NCBI GenBank assembly: GCA_949318235.1
Contig: OX439137.1
Coordinates: 6,888,372-6,952,371, forward strand
Direction of reading: 5' to 3'
DNA: 64,000 nt
From: Ecdyonurus torrentis
Taxonomy: Eukaryota > Arthropoda > Insecta > Ephemeroptera > Heptageniidae
The notes beneath the pieces were generated by a model. That model was not told the origin of the DNA. It did not search any database and saw only the letters and a list, made by a program, of their open reading frames with translations. The position numbers were made by a program, and so were the translations under genes. Below are positions 52,698 through 64,000 of this stretch, piece after piece; the stretch's first letter is position 1, and every line of letters starts with the position of its first letter.

Positions 52698-52816
52698 TCG
52701 TGTGCTACTAATGAACTAAGACATCCATATCTAAATATATTATTTATTTATTATTATATATTTTTAAACATTATACAATTGGATTGCAAAGAGAATTTTT
52801 TTTATTGTATTGTCAA

Positions 52817-52853
<37 letters not shown>

Positions 52854-53198
52854 AATTATATACCAACAATAATTTATATTTAAAACATGCCTTGTATAAC
52901 ATTTTTTTTTTTTAATTTTCAATTGTTATCTTTTGAAATTAAATAATTAATTTTATACGCAAAATAAAAAAAAAAAGTTTGACATCGTATATTTAAAATT
53001 ACATACGCCCCTCTATTAATTCAGTTACAGTGAATAAGAAGGAGGAGGAAGGGGGGATGAGTGTATAACATTTTTGTTTATTGAATATCAGATTTATATA
53101 AATAGTTAAATTGTCCTAACTGCAATGGTTTTAGTATATATAAAAGCTCTATGTAATATGAAGATAATTAATTATCTAGTTGTGAATTCAAACGATGT

Positions 53199-53201
<3 letters not shown>

Positions 53202-53247
<46 letters not shown>
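53202..53247. repeat. (AT)n microsatellite
   Basis: About 23 AT units. Confidence 0.9.
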
Positions 53248-53251
<4 letters not shown>

Positions 53252-53759
53252 CAGAAAAATTAAAGCAAATGTTGTAAAATTCATAAGCCTTAGAGAGATG
53301 TATAGGATATTTTAGTAGCATTATTTTTTTTTAGGGTAGACTTTTTTTTTCTGTTGTCTTTATTGCCAGTAAGATTTAGAGGGTAAAAAAAAGAAGGAGC
53401 AGCTAAGAAGGGACAAAAAGTATGCGTCAATGACATGAATTCTTAAAAACCTTTCCATCTCTTAAGGGATTACCACATATAACACTGTATAATATATAAT
53501 AAAAAAATATATAATACAGGAAATTCATAATTTTTAATAAAACTTTAAATTTATTAAAAAATTACTATGACTGTAATTTTTTTATGTAAAAATTAGTGGA
53601 ATTTTTATATAGATTATTATTTTATCATGTTAAATTTACGTGTTTTATATTTTTTTCTTGTGTGTTAGTAATTTTTATAACCCGATGTTGTTGTCTTTGC
53701 ACATTTTGTGTCTCATGAGATTTTTTTTTCTTCTCTCTTACGTATTTTCTTTATACTGA

Positions 53760-53777
53760 CCCCCCCCCCTCCCCCCA
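53760..53777. repeat. C-rich run, G-quadruplex-capable on the minus strand
   Basis: C9-T-C6 followed by ATACACACACAC. It begins a pyrimidine-rich block that runs into the long (CT)n at 53852. Confidence 0.6.
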
Positions 53778-53845
53778 TACACACACACTCACTCCACCTT
53801 CACAATCTTGGTATGCGACGGCAGGCAGTCTAGCATCTCCCCCCA

Positions 53846-53952
<107 letters not shown>

Positions 53953-56095
53953 GTCTATCTCTCCCGCTGTTCTAAATCTAAAAAGCATCACTTTTACCTT
54001 CGCACAACATACATTCCTTATCAAATTCCTACATAATTAAAACTTGTATCCAAAAAAATATATAAAATTATCCTCTTTTTTTCCATTTACATATTTAACC
54101 AATTAATGTTTATATAATATATTATTGATTTATTTAAATCAAATTCAATATATCATTTTTTTTTCGGTTAGTTTAAAAAAATATATAATATACTCTTATA
54201 GTAATTAAAAATTCAGTTTAATTTATAATTGTATTATTTATTTGATTATATTTTAATAAATTAATATTTTTATTACGATTTCTTAATATGTATATATATT
54301 TTTAAATTTAAACATATGTACAAAGGATATATTTTTGATATAGAAGTTCTTATTGATCTCTACTATTCGTATGGTTTTTAATAATGTGATTTTAAATAAT
54401 TTTTATATCATGGTGTTGCTATTCAGGTTGATTCATTTTTACGTACGTTTTAATTGTAATACGTGATAATATTATATTTGAAGGAATTGTGCATATTGTT
54501 ATGCCTTTGTCGTATTTTTACAAGTCCTTAGAGAGTGTGAGTGAGTGAGAGAGAGAGAGAGAGAGAGCGGTGATGAGAAAAGACGTGAGTCAAATTTTTT
54601 TTTAACTTCGAACTTTTTTTTTTTTTTTTTTTTTTTTCCTTCTTCTTCTTCATCTCCATCCCCCCCGCGTTCAATTTCCGAACGCTTTTGTAGCGCCCTC
54701 TTGAGTATTCCTTCACCGTCCTTTCCCTCAACCCAACAAAAATCTATGCATATTTTTTTTTCTTTTTTTAAGAAAAGAAAAATATATATACAAGCTAAGA
54801 ATATTGATATGGAATTTTTATATATATATAATATTTTTCTTCTTCTCTTTTCTTATTGGAAAAAGAAAAATTTCCATACATATTGAACAAGGAATTAGAA
54901 ATATATATATATAATAAAGTTTTTCGCATCTTTTTTTTTTTTTTTTTTTTTTTTTGACCATATATATACTCAACATTTTTATATTAAAAAATAATGGATT
55001 TATTGATAACTAAAACATTGATCCGCGTATTCTTTTTTTCCTTCTTTGAATATAAGAAAAGAAACGTGATTAATTTTAAGAACATTACATGAAATTTAAA
55101 TTTTAGATATGAAAACCGTATTATCTATTAATATTTAAGGAAAAAGAAAATGAGAATTTTATATTATTATATAAAAGATGGTACGATTAACATTATTTCC
55201 CATTAAATTTTATGTCCATTTCTACTATTCCTCCCCCCATTTTCTACTACTTTTTTTAACTATCCACCCCTAGAAAAAAAAGTTTTATAAAAATTGTGAC
55301 TCACAGTATTTTATAAATCAACCCCCCCACCCCACCCCCATCTCTTACTCTCTGAGGATATAGAAAAAAAAAATGTTTAAAACTTGAAAATCTTCTTATT
55401 TTATATATTTTTATTCACGCATGGAGAGGGGTGGTAAAGATACAAAATTTATTCTAACTTTTCTAAGATTTTTATATATATATATATATATAATACAAAA
55501 AGTTAATATATTAGAAAAAAAGAAGAAGAGAGAAATGAATGTAAAGATTTTTTAATATGACTTTTCAAAAAGTTATAGCTATAAATTTTAACGACCCCTT
55601 TTTTCTTAATTTTTTTTTTTATTCAAAAAAATACAACTATTTTTCCTATTATTATACATAGACTTTGATAAATAAATCTTAATAAATGAATATACTCTAT
55701 ACATCTATTATAAACTATACTAGAACAGGATGTATAACAGAACTATATGATTTTTTTTTTCTAAATACAATTTAATTTTAAATAGACTATATTGGCAGTG
55801 CTATATACTTTTTTCCTCCCAAATAAAAAATATATAAATATAAATCTTAATATACATTTTATGTTAAATTAAAAATTATTGCCTAAAAAATAAATATAAT
55901 TTTTAAGACCTATATATATATAAAAGACATTATTTCTATTTAGTTTCATTTATATATATATATTTTTTAAGGGTGTTTAGAGGAAGAAAAAAAACAGCTA
56001 TAGGTCTATAAGAAGAAAAAAAGTTAGTGGTGCTGGGGTAAAGAAAATTGCCTTAAAGATAGATAAATAGGCTATTTACTTTACTAAGCCCTACA

Positions 56096-56125
56096 GGGTT
56101 AGGGGTTGGAGGGTGGAGTGGGGGG
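56096..56125 (+). other. G-quadruplex-capable sequence
   Basis: GGG-TTA-GGGG-TTGGA-GGG-TGGAGT-GGGGGG fits four G-tracts of at least three with loops up to six bases. It lies on the sense strand relative to ZFHX, so an intronic RNA could also fold. Confidence 0.55.
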
Positions 56126-57176
56126 ATGATATGGTACATTTTCTCAGCTAAACCTCATCTTCATAAGTTAAATATTTTGCCAACATATTACAATTTTTTT
56201 TTTCTCTTATTTTTGCATATACTTTGCACAAAAAAAAAAAAAAAAAAAAAAAATGTTGATACCAGTATATCAAAGTTAAAACCCACGTTTTTAAATATTT
56301 AATTGCTTTAATTGCATTTCACCCATGAGGCTAAAAATAAAAGTATATTATATGTATATATATAAAAAGAGCGATCAAGCATAATATAAAATAGAAGAGA
56401 CGAGCGAAAGAAGTATTTTTAATATATTATTAAAATGAAATGATGAGATAGTAAGGCGATTTCTTTCTTATACATAGCTTGTATATGGTATATGAAAGCT
56501 TCAGGCTATCTTCCAAAGATTTGCATGATAAAAAAAATAGTGGGGAAAAATGAGAAGGAGGGAGGGGTACAAAAAAAAATTCCAGCAAAGTTTATTGCAA
56601 AGTATAAGGGGGGTAGCCGCGGGTTGTAATAAATGGTCTCTTGCTTTTTTTTTTTTTTTTTTTAGTTTTAACATCGAAAAATATTCTTTGCTTTATGAAA
56701 ATCATGACTATAATATCGTCTTTATTATTATTATGATTTCATATATTATAATAATATTTTCAATAATGTTTTCTCATCTTTATATGAAATTTTTCTTTTA
56801 ATATAATTTTATTATATGAATTTGTTTATTTTTTTTCTTTCTATCGATAAATATAGTACTAATGGTATTAGTAATATAAAATAGCATTTCATAATTTAAA
56901 TATAAGAATATCCAGGTGTATTACTGGTATTTTTCATCAATGTTTTTTTTTCTATATTCAATACATGAATAGATCATAATTCAAATAAAAAAAAAAAAAG
57001 AATATCCCTCTCTTTCTTTTTCATACTTGAAAATTAATTTCTCATTGATAGATCACCCTATATGATGGTCGTCTTAATTTTTATTGGAGAATATAAGGGA
57101 TGCATAATGGTTTTTATTTTTCTTGCATTCTTAAGCATAGTACCCATACTTCACCTTGTGTTCAGTGAAGCGCAAG

Positions 57177-57178
<2 letters not shown>

Positions 57179-57254
<76 letters not shown>
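57179..57254. repeat. (GA)n microsatellite, about 76 bp
   Basis: Uninterrupted GA repeat. Confidence 0.95.
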
Positions 57255-57258
<4 letters not shown>

Positions 57259-57371
57259 ATGTTTATTGCAAACATAAAGATGAACTAGAATAAAAAAAAG
57301 AGCAAAAAAATATTTTTCAATATATTTAATATAATTGAACACCTGCTCTAATTTTAATACCTTTTTTTTAT

Positions 57372-57402
57372 ATCGATATAATCGATTTTAAATATCGATT
57401 TT
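57372..57402. promoter_or_regulatory. Cluster of three ATCGAT palindromes
   Basis: ATATCGATATAATCGAT and then ATATCGATT within about 32 bases. ATCGAT is bound by CUT-class (ONECUT/CUX) factors. The motif is common by chance in AT-rich DNA; only the clustering is unusual. Confidence 0.25.
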
Positions 57403-58310
57403 ATTGAAATCTAAAAACAATTATTATATTATAAATATTTTTTAATATACCTTATATGCAAAGTAATTAAATTTCCATAAGTTATAAAAATTATTCATAT
57501 AAAATAAAAGAGATTTTAATCTTTTGATGCTATGTTTTCATAAGAACGATATTATTATAATTTTAATATACAATCAACGCAAGGGCGTCTATATATATAT
57601 ATTATTTTATATATATATTTTTTGATAAAAATCTTGAAAAAATATAGAAGAAATTAAAGTTCTATTGTTTTTTTTATAACATATTCTCACCTCCCTCACA
57701 ATAATGAAATAGATTAATGTTTCTTTTCATTATAAAAATAGCTATTGTTAAAAAAATATATATTTGAAAGAAAAAAAGGTTATAATAATTCTTTTTTAAT
57801 ATTATTTAAAAAACAAGTCGCATTCCTTTAATAATAATAATAAAAACTTTTGTGACAGTTAAAAAAAAGAAAAAAAAATGTATTGTTTTAAAAAAGAATC
57901 AAGTTTTTTTTTATAAGAAGCAAATATTACGTGTTTCGAATACTTAATTAGGCTTTTTTTTTCTTGAATTAAATAAAAAGAGTTTTTATTTTAAAATTTA
58001 TTAAACTATTTTAATGTTTATATATTTGTATTTAATATTATTTATTATACTTTAAATTAATCCACTATTTGAATTGTGTTTATTTTTCTTGCGATATAAA
58101 ACTCAAAAGTACAATGAACTTAAAAAGAAAATCATTCAAGTGTGAACTTTTTTTTTAATAATAATAATATACATGAAGATTATGCACATATTGTAATCTT
58201 TTGTGCAATAAGACTAAATCTCAACGAACTCACGAATGTTTTAGGTAAATTTTAACTTTTCTTTATGTATGAGAAAAATATTGGTATGGTTTTAGACTGG
58301 ACCGCAGTTC

Positions 58311-58313
<3 letters not shown>

Positions 58314-58352
<39 letters not shown>
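58314..58352. repeat. Poly-T run (39)
   Basis: Homopolymer preceded by a GC-richer stretch (GACTGGACCGCAGTTCAAC), which could be the start of a reverse-oriented retroposon. No SINE box motifs were recognised. Confidence 0.9.
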
Positions 58353-58355
<3 letters not shown>

Positions 58356-58521
58356 GGACAGTAACACGATAATTTTTTGTTATGCCATGTATAACAGTTC
58401 GTATAAACTCTAGTTACTCAAAAAATTGATAGTCATATTATTGGGAAAACCTTGCAAACAAAATCAGTGTCCTCTTGTTGAAATCATATTCCTTTAAGAT
58501 TAAAATGAGAATATGTTTATT

Positions 58522-58536
58522 CCCCCCCCCCCCCCC
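58522..58536. repeat. Poly-C run (15)
   Basis: Fifteen consecutive C directly followed by seven A. Confidence 0.8.
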
Positions 58537-58780
58537 AAAAAAATTGCGCAAATAACGTATTTTGAAATCATCATTTAAAAATATATATTTGATTCAATAT
58601 AGAAAAGAAAATTAATTTTTAAGGAATAAAAAAGCGGAATGCCATCTTAAGAATAATATATTTAGAATTTATTATTCAAGTATATATCAATAAAGTTTTA
58701 AGTGCATCTGCTAAAAATAATTTCAAAAAAAAAACTCAAATAAAATGTTATTTATAACAATTTCTCTATTTATTTTTAAT

Positions 58781-58786
<6 letters not shown>

Positions 58787-58813
<27 letters not shown>
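58787..58813. repeat. (CT)n microsatellite
   Basis: About 13 CT units. Confidence 0.9.
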
Positions 58814-58815
<2 letters not shown>

Positions 58816-60021
58816 AACATACAATATAAAATTACTTTTCAATAATATATTAATGATCTATAAATATAATATATAAATTTTTTTAATATTATTATTTTTT
58901 TGATATATCATTAAAACGAGTTCATTAAACTGTCTTGAACTTAAATTTTTCTATAACAATGACTAATACATGTTAATTTTTGTAGTATTCAAACGAAGTT
59001 AAATAAAAAAATATATATATCTCTATTTAACACGTACAAAATGTAATGAAAAAAAAATCAAAGGAATGATTGCATCTTATATAATATACGAAAAGTATTT
59101 TTTTTTTTTATTCTTATTAAGAGTATTACTCATTTAATACGATTGTTAATACCGTGAATTTGTTAACTGTACTATTTATTTTTGAGTGTATAATAATAAT
59201 GAACAATTATTTTTAAATTATATTGATGTTACCGTTATTTGTATATTATATAAAGAATTACTACTAAATATTTTATCGTTTATTTGCATATACTGCTTTT
59301 GAGTTTTAAGAGGATTTGAATATAATGTTTTCATTGCGACGAAATTTACAATGCATTGAAGAAATAGTTATATATTAAAAAAAAATGTATAATAATATCG
59401 AAAGAATTGCATAAAAATGGAGAAGTATTAACATTTTTTCTAAGCTTAAATCACGTAAACTATAGAATCCTTATTGCAATATTTTCGGCATCAGTTTAGA
59501 AGTTTTTTCAGAAGAAAAAAATATTTATAAATATTATCTCGCAATAGTTTATAGTGGATAGAAAATTAGAGCCTCACCGATAATCTCTATTGCCTGGCAT
59601 TATTTCAATTAAAATCAGACATTTTCGCAATCAAGAAAATGTAGCTATTATTACATTTTTGAAGTACCAGACGGTTATTGACAAAATCCCCCATATATTC
59701 GATAGAAGTAAACAAACAGTAAATTACGATTATATTCATTATTCCATATCCCTTAAAAAAAAAAACTACCAACCAAACCCATCTTAATCAATTATATTTG
59801 TTCTTATTAGACGTAAAAGAATAACTAGCGAAGCTAAGAAATTTATTATACTAACTTTCTTAATGAAATTAGTTAATATTATAAGAAAAAGGGTATATAT
59901 AAGAGAGCTATAGAGACATATTTTTTCTTCTTCTTCTTCCGCTGACTTATTTGTTCTTTGTAAGAGTGTAGATTGGTAGGCACGCAGTCAGCCGCAAATA
60001 ATGCATGTGATGAGAAAGATA

Positions 60022-60050
60022 GGGGGTTTGGGGGGGGGGTGGGGAGGGGG
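60022..60050 (+). other. G-quadruplex-capable sequence
   Basis: GGGGG-TTT-G10-T-GGGG-A-GGGGG: four long G-tracts with very short loops, in otherwise AT-rich DNA. Confidence 0.6.
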
Positions 60051-60599
60051 CTCAATCAAACGATTTTGCCCTCAAGGATAGGGGTAAAGAATGGAGGTAA
60101 ATTTACGCTTCGACTGATTTTTTTTTATCCCAAAGAGTTTTTTTCCTCTTATTGATAACTAGAAACAATAATAAAAACTTTTTAGTCTTTCTTTCACTTT
60201 TTCTGTCTTTTTTTTTTTTTTTTTTTTTTTTCCCCAATTTCAACTTTTATTATTGAACCCTAATATATATTTTCAGAAGTTTAAATCAAGTGATACTTTT
60301 TATTATTTTTATTACTAAGTCTTTCAATTATATACTTATATTAGTTTTATATATTTTTGGGCTTATTATATATAAAAGTTGTCAATTTCTGTCACTTATT
60401 TTAAATCGTTTCATATTTCTATAAAATGACCACGACAGAATTTTTATTGAAATTTCTTTTATATATAAAAAATACATTTTATTGTTAATATTCATAGGAA
60501 AAAAAATCGAATATAATTTTTTTTTCTGATTTAAATAATAATAATATAAAAAAAAAAAAAGACAAGAGCTTTATAAGGATGTATTGAGAAAAAAAAATA

Positions 60600-60685
60600 T
60601 GGGGAGGAAGGGGGTTGAAGTAGTTTGTCAATTACTAGCGTTGCTATGGCGATCAAAATCGATTTCCATGATTGGATGTCTGAGA
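60600..60685. promoter_or_regulatory. Patch with RFX X-box-like motif
   Basis: GTTGCTATGGCGATC (60640-60654) resembles the RFX X-box GTTGCCATGGCAAC. It lies beside CAATTACT and AATCGATTT. The block is homopolymer-free in a repeat-dense region, as expected of a constrained element. Confidence 0.35.
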
Positions 60686-60789
60686 GAAAGAAAGAAAAAA
60701 AAATAGGAAGACTCCTGTTTTACATTGCAAAAGATTGCTTTTTTTTATCCCTCATCTTGGGTCTTCTTGTTTGAATGACTTCTTTTTTT

Positions 60790-60791
<2 letters not shown>

Positions 60792-60851
<60 letters not shown>
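60792..60851. repeat. (CT)n microsatellite
   Basis: About 30 CT units, 100 bases after the X-box-like patch. Confidence 0.95.
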
Positions 60852-60853
<2 letters not shown>

Positions 60854-61935
60854 TACTCATCACTATCCCAATATATAAGATTCTCTATCCTTAACTCAAG
60901 TACTTATACTATACATATATAAATATATTCAAAAAAAAAAAAAAGAGAGAAATAAATAAAAACGAATTCAAAGTCTTGAGAAAAAAAAATCTCAAACTAC
61001 TTTTCGTATATAATATATATTTTCTTTTCCAACATTCAATTAAATAAATTTTAATGGGGAGGGAAAAAAAACATACTCAAGTATTCTACAAGTTTTGCAT
61101 ATATGTTTGTTGATTTAAATTGGCAAAAGAGAAGAAAAATATTTTCGTCTTCAAAAGCTTGTTATAGTGTATATATAACTTTTAAATATATTTATAATAC
61201 GTTAGAAAAACGTAATTTATATATATGAAAAACTTTTTTTTTTAAATCTCGTTTTGTGATAGATTGGTTGTTAATATTATTTAATTGACTCATTTAGTCA
61301 TTAGTTAATTACTGTAGACGTGGAATTAAAATAATCGATTAAAATTATTCTGCTATAATAATAAAAAAAGCCGCATTTGAGATTAAACGCAGTAATTTGC
61401 AACACTGCAATGAAATAATCTAATCTTTGTATGAATATACAAATTTTACTTTTAAAAAGCGATTAGTTTTTTTTTTAATTTAGTGCAAAACATCTAAATC
61501 GCAATAAAATTTGCTTTCATAACAATGAATTTGCATTGTTGTACATATAGACGGATTACTTGCATAATATAGTAATTTTGGACCAAATTCCAAATATGTT
61601 TATTCATCTTTTTATCTTTTAATAATTATACTCAATGGATAAGCAGTTTTTTTTATACATAATAATATGAAAGCAGAAAAACAATGAGAAATGATAGCAA
61701 AACACTGACAAATTGTATGTTAAAAAAATACTCCGCACAGAAATACTTATTATTTTTTATTATTATTGATGATTTATTTAGATGAATTATGACCAATTTT
61801 ATGATCCAGTTCATGTATATTGATCAATGACAAAAAGTTATAATTACTGACTAATTAACAAACACATAAAAATGTAAACAAAAAACTGAAATAGTAAATT
61901 TTATCCTATATTCAGCTTTAGATTTATATACAGCG

Positions 61936-61959
61936 TTTTTTTTTTTTTTTTTTTTTTTT
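61936..61959. repeat. Poly-T run (24)
   Basis: Homopolymer. Confidence 0.9.
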
Positions 61960-63354
61960 ATGGTGACATTATAAAAATTGATGTTACTTATACTTTTTAT
62001 TTTGACTTTTTTAGACACATAAAAAATTAAAGAGAATTATTATATAGAAAATATATTTCTTACAATTTTTTTATTTTTTCAAGGTGTTAAAAATCACGAT
62101 TCGTACAGTGCTGGTCAAAATTACTTTTTTTTTTAACTTTATAGTGATTATTAAGATTTGATTAAGTAACGATTTTTAATGATGTAAAAAAAAAGTATAT
62201 AGTTTTTTTTATTACTTTACAATGAATGTTACAACATATATACAAAGAGAAATATATATATAAGTTAAAATAGTTTTTATTGTTATACTTTAATATAAGT
62301 CAATTAATTTAATTTTCTAACTGACGTAATCTTTTTTTTAACTTTACTTCAATTAAATGTGATTTTATTTGATTAAAAATGACGCAGGATTTATTGTTTA
62401 GCTTGTTATCATGTACTGGATTACATATAGATTGTATATGTTTCGTTGTTGTTTTTTTCTATATATAATATTTTTTATATGGGGGATTGCAAATACATGC
62501 AAATTATTAAAAATATATAAGTTTCATTGCTTATCGATGGCCATCTCGCACAAAATCCTTATATATGAACTCATTTGGGCCCAGATGTTTAAAAAAAAAT
62601 AGTGATAGGAATTTGCATGAAGACTTTCAGGTTGATGAACAACGTATACGTGGAAATGTATGAAAAATGTTGCAAATTCTATATATTTTTAATGAATGTT
62701 TATGTTCTTGGAACAGTAAAAAGTAACTTTGCTGGTACAGCATAATGGAGCTAACGTACAGTCTCTTCTTTTCGTGTATTTTGTACACATCGATTCGTGT
62801 ATCTGAAATAACAGGAGGAATTTTATTACCACTTTTTATAATATGATAGTTTATTGCCTGATTTTGTATATATACAAAAATTATAATATGTATTTGTGTT
62901 GATGAAAAAAGAATAGGTAAATATTTCATTCAAACAAAAGATTTTTTTTTTTTTTTAAATATTATTTGTTATAAAATTAAATAAATATAAAATAAAAGTA
63001 TATTAAAAATTAACATAATATAATAAGGTTAGATAATATAAAATATAATTATATTTTTTTTAACAACAACAACAAACAAATCCACACCCAATGAAGTGGT
63101 ATAATAAAATAGAAGTATAGAGGAAAGCGGCGATTAGTATAGTGTATAGTATATATATATATGAACTGTACAAAGTCAAATGAGAGAGAGAGAGCTAAAC
63201 TAAACTAGGCTATAATGAGGGTGTGGGGACAGGATACAGGGAGGAGTTTAATACTTCTAATTAACCAAACACTCGATCACTTTTTTATATCAGGAGAATA
63301 TAGTCTTATATAATAATATATAGCAAAAATATTAGTATTATAGTGTATACTATA

Positions 63355-63397
63355 TTTATTTATTTTTATTTATTTATTTTTATTTATTTATTTTTTC
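63355..63397. repeat. (TTTA)n imperfect tetranucleotide repeat
   Basis: About ten TTTA units with extra T at regular steps, giving a (TTTATTTATTTT)-like higher-order pattern. Confidence 0.8.
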
Positions 63398-63767
63398 TTC
63401 ATATTGAATGTATCAAAATTTATTATATACGTATATTTTTAATTGCAATTACTATAGCATACTTTGTTATGTATAATTTTATTGTTTTGCATTATATGGA
63501 AATAACATGTAGAGTTGTTTACGTTTATTGAAATCTCTTTATGAGTGTATTGTTTTGTTATTTATAGAGTAAAATTTTATAATAGTGTTGTAGGGAACCT
63601 GAATTTAAAACTATACAAAATGTAATTTTTGTATATAAAATCTTAATTGAAAAACTATTCAGAATAAAAATCGACTTTCATTGATGAAATATTCTTATTT
63701 ACTGTCTAATATTTGTATATCAAGATATCCCGTCTACAATTTTTTTTTATTATTATCTTTATTTTAG

Positions 63768-63955
63768 TGTCAATATTTTTATATTACAAATTACCATCGC
63801 AATGTCGTATAAAATGTAAAGACACTGTACTTAAAAATTTTATTCCATGGACATGCCTTTATACATGGAGACTTCAATTAACGCAATGCTTCATACAAGT
63901 AGATGGTATATGTATTTGCCATAAAGACAATGAAATTAAATGTAATGCCATATAG
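63768..63955 (+). CDS. Weak candidate 3' exon encoding a short cysteine-rich C-terminus
   Basis: A T-rich tract ending TTATCTTTATTTTAG at 63767 looks like a splice acceptor. After it a frame stays open for about 62 codons to TAG 63953-63955. It encodes a hydrophobic start (SIFLYYKLPS) and then seven cysteines in about 45 residues (spacing C-x3-C-x12-C-x10-C-x7-C-x-C-x7-C). There is no ATG in frame, so it would need an upstream exon. Open frames of this length are expected several times by chance at this base composition; the acceptor and the cysteine density are the only support. I do not recognise a family. Confidence 0.25.
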
Positions 63956-64000
63956 ACTCTGTAATGCATGATTACATTGAACCATCTATTTTATAAAATC

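Noticed and set aside
58270..58352. Possible reverse-oriented SINE ending in poly-T
   Set aside because: No A-box or B-box promoter pattern and no second copy in the window.
62627..62929. 100-codon open frame on the minus strand
   Set aside because: About one frame of this length is expected by chance at this base composition, and the protein shows no recognisable motif.

Overview
This is animal nuclear DNA: very AT-rich, mostly non-coding, dense in microsatellites, and dominated by one gene. No prokaryotic operon structure, CRISPR array, rRNA or tRNA gene was recognised. The gene is a ZFHX3/ZFHX4/zfh-2 family transcription factor (giant C2H2 zinc-finger plus homeodomain protein) on the + strand. 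It has about 23 C2H2-like fingers and four complete homeodomains, as in vertebrate ZFHX3/4; Drosophila zfh-2 is described with three homeodomains. Together with compact protein-like sequence and the transposon types, this suggests a non-dipteran invertebrate, possibly a lophotrochozoan, but the species cannot be named from the sequence.

Layout. Bases 1-26001 hold no supported coding exon. They are upstream or 5' intronic DNA with many microsatellites, several small foldback (MITE-like) elements and a few short promoter-like motif patches. A 3' splice site at 25981-26001 opens an exon with a short 5' UTR (two overlapping uORFs) and the likely start codon at 26147; this exon runs to a GTAAGT donor at 29493. 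A 7.2-kb intron follows. It carries two 328-bp TTAA-flanked MITE copies in inverted orientation and two (TA)n tracts longer than 100 bp. The second exon, 36714-43355 (6,642 bp), encodes the rest of the fingers and all four homeodomains and ends at a GTGAGT donor. Both junctions are phase 1. The two exons encode 3,329 complete residues; at least one further 3' exon must lie outside the window or be unrecognised.

Bases 43356-64000 are non-coding as far as can be seen: microsatellites, the 3' end of a degenerate non-LTR retrotransposon (50330-50810), G-quadruplex-capable G-runs, and a few locally GC-rich patches with recognisable transcription-factor motifs (46300-46440, 60600-60685). A short cysteine-rich open frame behind an acceptor-like sequence near the right edge (63768-63955) is a weak candidate terminal exon of another gene.

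The main observations are the near-complete ZFHX gene in two giant exons, the frame-neutral (phase 1-1) exon carrying all homeodomains, the overlapping uORFs, and at least three terminal-inverted-repeat element families, one forming an inverted pair inside the ZFHX intron. I found no clear evidence for an entirely new biological system; the transposon families and the Cys-rich exon are the least explained items.
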